A program made the position numbers and the translations under genes. Below, piece after piece: positions 5,193-7,897 of a stretch of DNA of 7,897 nt. The notes under the pieces were generated by a model. That model was given only the letters and a program-made list of their open reading frames with translations. It made no database searches and had not been told where the DNA came from. Positions within the stretch are counted from its first letter, which is position 1; each line of letters begins with the position of its first letter. The DNA lies in contig ONVR01000069.1 in NCBI GenBank assembly GCA_900321335.1, positions 1 to 7,897 of the forward strand, given 5' to 3'. Source of the stretch: an uncultured Eubacteriales bacterium. Lineage in GTDB: Bacteria > Bacillota > Clostridia > Oscillospirales > Oscillospiraceae.

Positions 5193-6488
5193 GTGACACG
5201 TTATATCATCAAGGGCGGTAACCCGTTAAACGGTGAGATTACCATCAGCGGTGCGAAAAACGCCGCTGTAGCCATAATACCCGCGACGCTTCTGTGCGAC
5301 GGCCCCTGCCGGATTGAGAACATTCCCCAGATCTCGGATGTGACCATGTTTCTGGACATCCTCAGCAGGATGGGCGCCAATATCCGCACCATCAACAAGC
5401 ACACCATGGAGATCGACTGTTCCGGTGTGAACAGGAAAGAGGCGACCTTTGACGCCATGCGCCGCATTCGTGCGTCCTACTACATGCTGGGCGCCATGCT
5501 GGGCAAGTTCGGTAAAGCAACGGTTGCCATGCCCGGCGGCTGCAATTTCGGCGGCGACCGGCCCATTGACCAGCATATCAAGGGCTTTACCGCCATGGGC
5601 GCCAAGGTGGAGGTCAAAAACGGCCTTGTTCTTGCCGAGGCGGCGGAAAAGCTCCATGGCACCAAGGTCTATATGGACGTGGTCTCCGTGGGCGCCACCA
5701 TCAACGTGATGCTGGCTGCCGTCCTGGCGGAGGGAACCATGGTCATTGAGAACGCGGCCCGGGAGCCCCACATTGTGGATCTGGCCAACTTCCTCAACGC
5801 CATGGGCGCGGACGTCCGGGGCGCCGGTACGGACGTGATCAAGATCCGGGGTGTGAAATCCCTGCACGGCGGCGCCTATTCCATCATTCCCGATCAGATC
5901 GAGGCGGGAACGTATATGGCGGCCGTGGCTGGCGCCGGCGGCAACGTGGTCATCAAAAACGTGATCCCCAAGCATCTTGACTGCATCTCTGTCAAGCTCC
6001 GGGAGATGGGTGTGACGGTGGAGGACGGGGAGGATTTCGTCCGGGTCATCAGCGACGGGAAAATCACCCGCACGAATATCAAGACAAAGCCATACCCCGG
6101 TTTTCCCACGGATATGCAGCCCCAGTTGTCTGTTGTGCTGTGCCTGTCAGACGGCACCAGCGTGGTGACGGAGGGCGTATGGGATAACCGTTATAAATAC
6201 GTCGATGAGATCCGTAAAATGGGCGCGAAGATCCAGGTGGACGGACGCGTCGCCGTGATCGAGGGGGTCGAAGCGCTTACCGGCGCGCCGGTAAAAGCCT
6301 GTGATCTCCGGGCCGGTGCTGCCATGGTGATCGCGGGCCTGTGCGCCAACGGCATTACGGAGATCGAGGGCGTGGGCTATATTGAGCGCGGCTATGAAAA
6401 CCTCATCGAAAAGCTCTCCGACGTGGGTGCGGAGATTTTCAGCGAGGATATTCCCGACGAGAGTGTCGAGCAGCTCAATATCGGCTGA
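5193..6488 (+). CDS. murA: UDP-N-acetylglucosamine 1-carboxyvinyltransferase (MurA)
   Basis: MurA transfers enolpyruvate from phosphoenolpyruvate to UDP-GlcNAc, the first committed step of cytoplasmic peptidoglycan precursor synthesis. From the GTG start the product is 431 residues, typical for the family. Lys22 and Asn23 sit in SGAKNAA, as in E. coli MurA. The active-site loop is MPGGCNFGGDRP with the catalytic cysteine at 117, so fosfomycin sensitivity would be expected on this residue alone. Other hallmarks are SVGATINVMLAA, FPTDMQPQ with Asp307, and DLRAGAAM with Arg373. The two similar alpha/beta lobes of the fold show as repeated MGA segments. AGGAGG precedes the GTG by eight bases. A strong terminator follows at 6507-6534. 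Firmicutes often have two MurA paralogues; this window shows only one. Confidence 0.97.
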   Translation: MTRYIIKGGNPLNGEITISGAKNAAVAIIPATLLCDGPCRIENIPQISDVTMFLDILSRMGANIRTINKHTMEIDCSGVNRKEATFDAMRRIRASYYMLGAMLGKFGKATVAMPGGCNFGGDRPIDQHIKGFTAMGAKVEVKNGLVLAEAAEKLHGTKVYMDVVSVGATINVMLAAVLAEGTMVIENAAREPHIVDLANFLNAMGADVRGAGTDVIKIRGVKSLHGGAYSIIPDQIEAGTYMAAVAGAGGNVVIKNVIPKHLDCISVKLREMGVTVEDGEDFVRVISDGKITRTNIKTKPYPGFPTDMQPQLSVVLCLSDGTSVVTEGVWDNRYKYVDEIRKMGAKIQVDGRVAVIEGVEALTGAPVKACDLRAGAAMVIAGLCANGITEIEGVGYIERGYENLIEKLSDVGAEIFSEDIPDESVEQLNIG

Positions 6489-6506
6489 GAAATCGAAAAC
6501 AGGAGA

Positions 6507-6534
6507 AGGCGATGTCTGCGGGCATCGCCTTTTT
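6507..6534 (+). terminator. Intrinsic terminator after murA
   Basis: AGGCGATG (6507-6514) pairs perfectly with CATCGCCT (6523-6530) around an 8-base loop, extended by A6506-T6531, and a run of five T residues (6530-6534) follows. It begins 19 bases past the murA stop. Its T run ends only 24 bases before the next start codon. Confidence 0.85.
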
Positions 6535-6558
6535 ACGGATCGCAAGGAAGCAATACAT

Positions 6559-7344
6559 ATGAAATTCTGCACATTGGCAAGCTCCTCATCGGGAAACAGC
6601 ACCCTGGTCTCCGCCGGGAAAACGAACATTCTCATTGACGCCGGGATCTCCATGCGCCGGATCACGGCGGCGCTGGGTCAGCTCGGGCTCTGCCCCACGG
6701 ATCTGACCGGGATCCTGGTGACCCATGAGCATACGGATCACGTCTGCGGGCTGAAAATGCTCACAAAACACTATGGGATCCCCGTATACACCGGCAGGGT
6801 AGTGGCGGAGGATCTGGTACAGATGCTGCCGGAGCTGGCGGACGTGATCACGCCCTTCACCGCGGGGGTGGATTTTGCCCTTGGGGACCTGGAGATCCAC
6901 AGCTTTCACACGCCCCATGACGTGCCGGAGAGTGTGGGCTACCGGATCACAGACGGGAAGAGCGTTTTTGCCTACGCCACGGATCTGGGCACCGTTACCC
7001 AGGAGGTTTATGCCAATATCCAGGGAGCGGACGCCATTGTGGCCGAGGCCAATCACGATCTGGAGATGCTGAAAAACGGGCCCTATCCCTACCCGCTGAA
7101 AAAGCGGATCCTGTCCGATCACGGGCATCTGTCCAACGCCCTGAGCGGAAAACTCTGTGCTGCCCTGGGGGAGAGCGGTACGAAAAAGATCCTGCTTGCC
7201 CATCTGAGCAAACACAACAACACCCCGGAGCTGGCCTACCACACGGTCTCCGAGACCATGGAGAGCAAAGGTGTCGGCGTGGGGCGGGACGTTACGCTCC
7301 ACGTGGCCCCGGCTGACTGGGCCAGCGCCCTTTATACGGTTTAG
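6559..7344 (+). CDS. Metallo-beta-lactamase-fold hydrolase, WalJ/YycJ-like
   Basis: The 261-residue product begins MKFCTLASSSSGNST, the opening typical of YycJ/WalJ proteins. Metal ligands are visible in order: THEHTDH (His56, His58, Asp60, His61), FHTPHD (His117 or His120), YATDLG (Asp142), and C-terminal SDHGHLSN and LLAHLSKHN. These match the two-metal site of this fold. In Firmicutes, YycJ/WalJ has been linked to the WalKR cell-wall regulon and proposed to act in DNA mismatch repair as an exonuclease; here the substrate is inferred from family only. The ATG at 6559 is preceded by AAGGAAG at eight bases. An open frame extends upstream into murA but is not family-like. The stop overlaps the ribosome site of rlmH, so the two genes are co-transcribed. 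Confidence 0.92.
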   Translation: MKFCTLASSSSGNSTLVSAGKTNILIDAGISMRRITAALGQLGLCPTDLTGILVTHEHTDHVCGLKMLTKHYGIPVYTGRVVAEDLVQMLPELADVITPFTAGVDFALGDLEIHSFHTPHDVPESVGYRITDGKSVFAYATDLGTVTQEVYANIQGADAIVAEANHDLEMLKNGPYPYPLKKRILSDHGHLSNALSGKLCAALGESGTKKILLAHLSKHNNTPELAYHTVSETMESKGVGVGRDVTLHVAPADWASALYTV

Positions 7345-7352
7345 GAGGCGTC

Positions 7353-7835
7353 ATGATCGGCATCACGGTGATCTGCGTCGGCAGGCTGAAGGAAGCCTTT
7401 TACGCCGATGCGGTAAAGGAATATGAAAAAAGGCTGGGGGCCTATTGCAGACTGCGGATTCTGGAGCTGCCGGAGGCAAAGCTTCCGGCAGCTCCCACCC
7501 AGGCGCAGATCGACGCCGGGCTGGAACGGGAGGCGGGGGAGATCGAAAAACACATCCCGGCGGGATGCGCTCTGATCGCCCTTTGCGTGGAAGGGCAGGA
7601 GCTGGACAGCCCCGCCCTGGCGGAGAAGATCCGCGCCTGCGGCCTTGCCGGTACGTCCCGGCTTTGCTTCGTCATCGGAAGCTCGTATGGCCTGCACCCC
7701 CGGATCAAAAAAGCCGCTGAGCTTCGGCTGTCCATGTCGAAAATGACCTTTCCCCACCATCTGGCGCGGGTCATGCTTTTAGAGCAGATCTACCGGGCCT
7801 TTAAGATTCAGGAGGGGAGCCGGTATCACAAGTGA
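7353..7835 (+). CDS. rlmH: 23S rRNA (pseudouridine1915-N3)-methyltransferase RlmH
   Basis: RlmH is a SPOUT-class enzyme that uses S-adenosylmethionine to methylate pseudouridine 1915 in helix 69 of 23S rRNA on assembled 70S ribosomes. The 160-residue length matches the family. The C-terminal knot is clear: LCFVIGSSYGL (105-114), then LSMSKMTFPHHLARVMLLEQIYRAFKI and the terminal YHK, with the conserved His159. The family usually has IGG where this protein has IGSS, with Ser110 replacing the second glycine. AGGAGG overlaps the upstream TAG stop and lies four bases before the ATG, implying coupling with the preceding hydrolase gene. Confidence 0.97.
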   Translation: MIGITVICVGRLKEAFYADAVKEYEKRLGAYCRLRILELPEAKLPAAPTQAQIDAGLEREAGEIEKHIPAGCALIALCVEGQELDSPALAEKIRACGLAGTSRLCFVIGSSYGLHPRIKKAAELRLSMSKMTFPHHLARVMLLEQIYRAFKIQEGSRYHK

Positions 7836-7866
7836 GTATTTACGGGTTAAGGAAGGGAGAAGCCCC

Positions 7867-7897
7867 ATGAAAAACTGGTTTTTCGGACGGAAAAAGA
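7867..7897 (+). CDS. Start of an unidentified gene, cut by window edge
   Basis: An ATG 31 bases past the rlmH stop opens MKNWFFGRKK and runs off the window. A purine-rich AAGGAAGGGAG precedes it at a workable distance, and the orientation matches rlmH, so it is probably the next gene of the same operon. Ten residues are too few to identify a product. Confidence 0.55.
   Translation, partial: MKNWFFGRKK

Noticed and set aside
5226..5975. Minus-strand open frame of 249 codons opposite murA
   Set aside because: It is antisense to MurA and its composition is that of a GC-rich shadow frame.

Overview
The window looks like a chromosomal segment of a moderately GC-rich Firmicute, most likely class Clostridia and possibly an Oscillospirales-type gut organism. 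This placement rests on protein character (TypA, MurA, a YycJ/WalJ-type hydrolase, RlmH), on sigma-A-like promoters with TATAAT boxes, on strong AGGAGG-type ribosome sites, and on an ECF sigma/membrane-protein pair of a style common in such genomes. It is an inference, not a database result.

Layout. The left edge (1-276, minus strand) holds the 5' half of a tRNA-Pro gene cut by the window edge. About 150 bases upstream of it lies a second tRNA-Pro 5' half that has its own promoter but lacks a recognisable 3' half. The bases between them (37-185) carry a 12-base tandem repeat and look like the scar of an integrated element. Next, on the minus strand, come typA (280-2097) with its own promoter, then a hairpin, then a two-gene operon read towards typA: an ECF sigma factor (3585-4145) overlapping by ATGA a 404-residue single-pass membrane protein (2374-3588) that is probably its anti-sigma factor or sensor. 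A divergent intergenic region of about 280 bases (4146-4426), rich in inverted repeats, separates this from the plus-strand genes. These are a Nudix hydrolase of the ADP-ribose pyrophosphatase type (4427-4975), murA (GTG start at 5193), a clear intrinsic terminator, a WalJ/YycJ-like metallo-beta-lactamase-fold protein (6559-7344), rlmH (7353-7835), and the first ten codons of another gene.

How the genes fit together. The plus-strand set is housekeeping: peptidoglycan precursor synthesis (MurA), a hydrolase family linked to wall and DNA metabolism in Firmicutes, ribosome modification (RlmH), and nucleotide-sugar clean-up (Nudix). TypA is a ribosome-associated stress GTPase. The ECF pair is the only signalling module and is visibly more AT-rich than its neighbours, so it may be a later insertion.

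The points most worth a second look are the broken tRNA-Pro with an intact promoter, the ECF operon with its palindrome-rich control region, and the overlapping short reading frames at the starts of typA and murA. I did not find a convincing wholly new system. The ECF pair is the nearest candidate, because its sensor domain is one I cannot assign.
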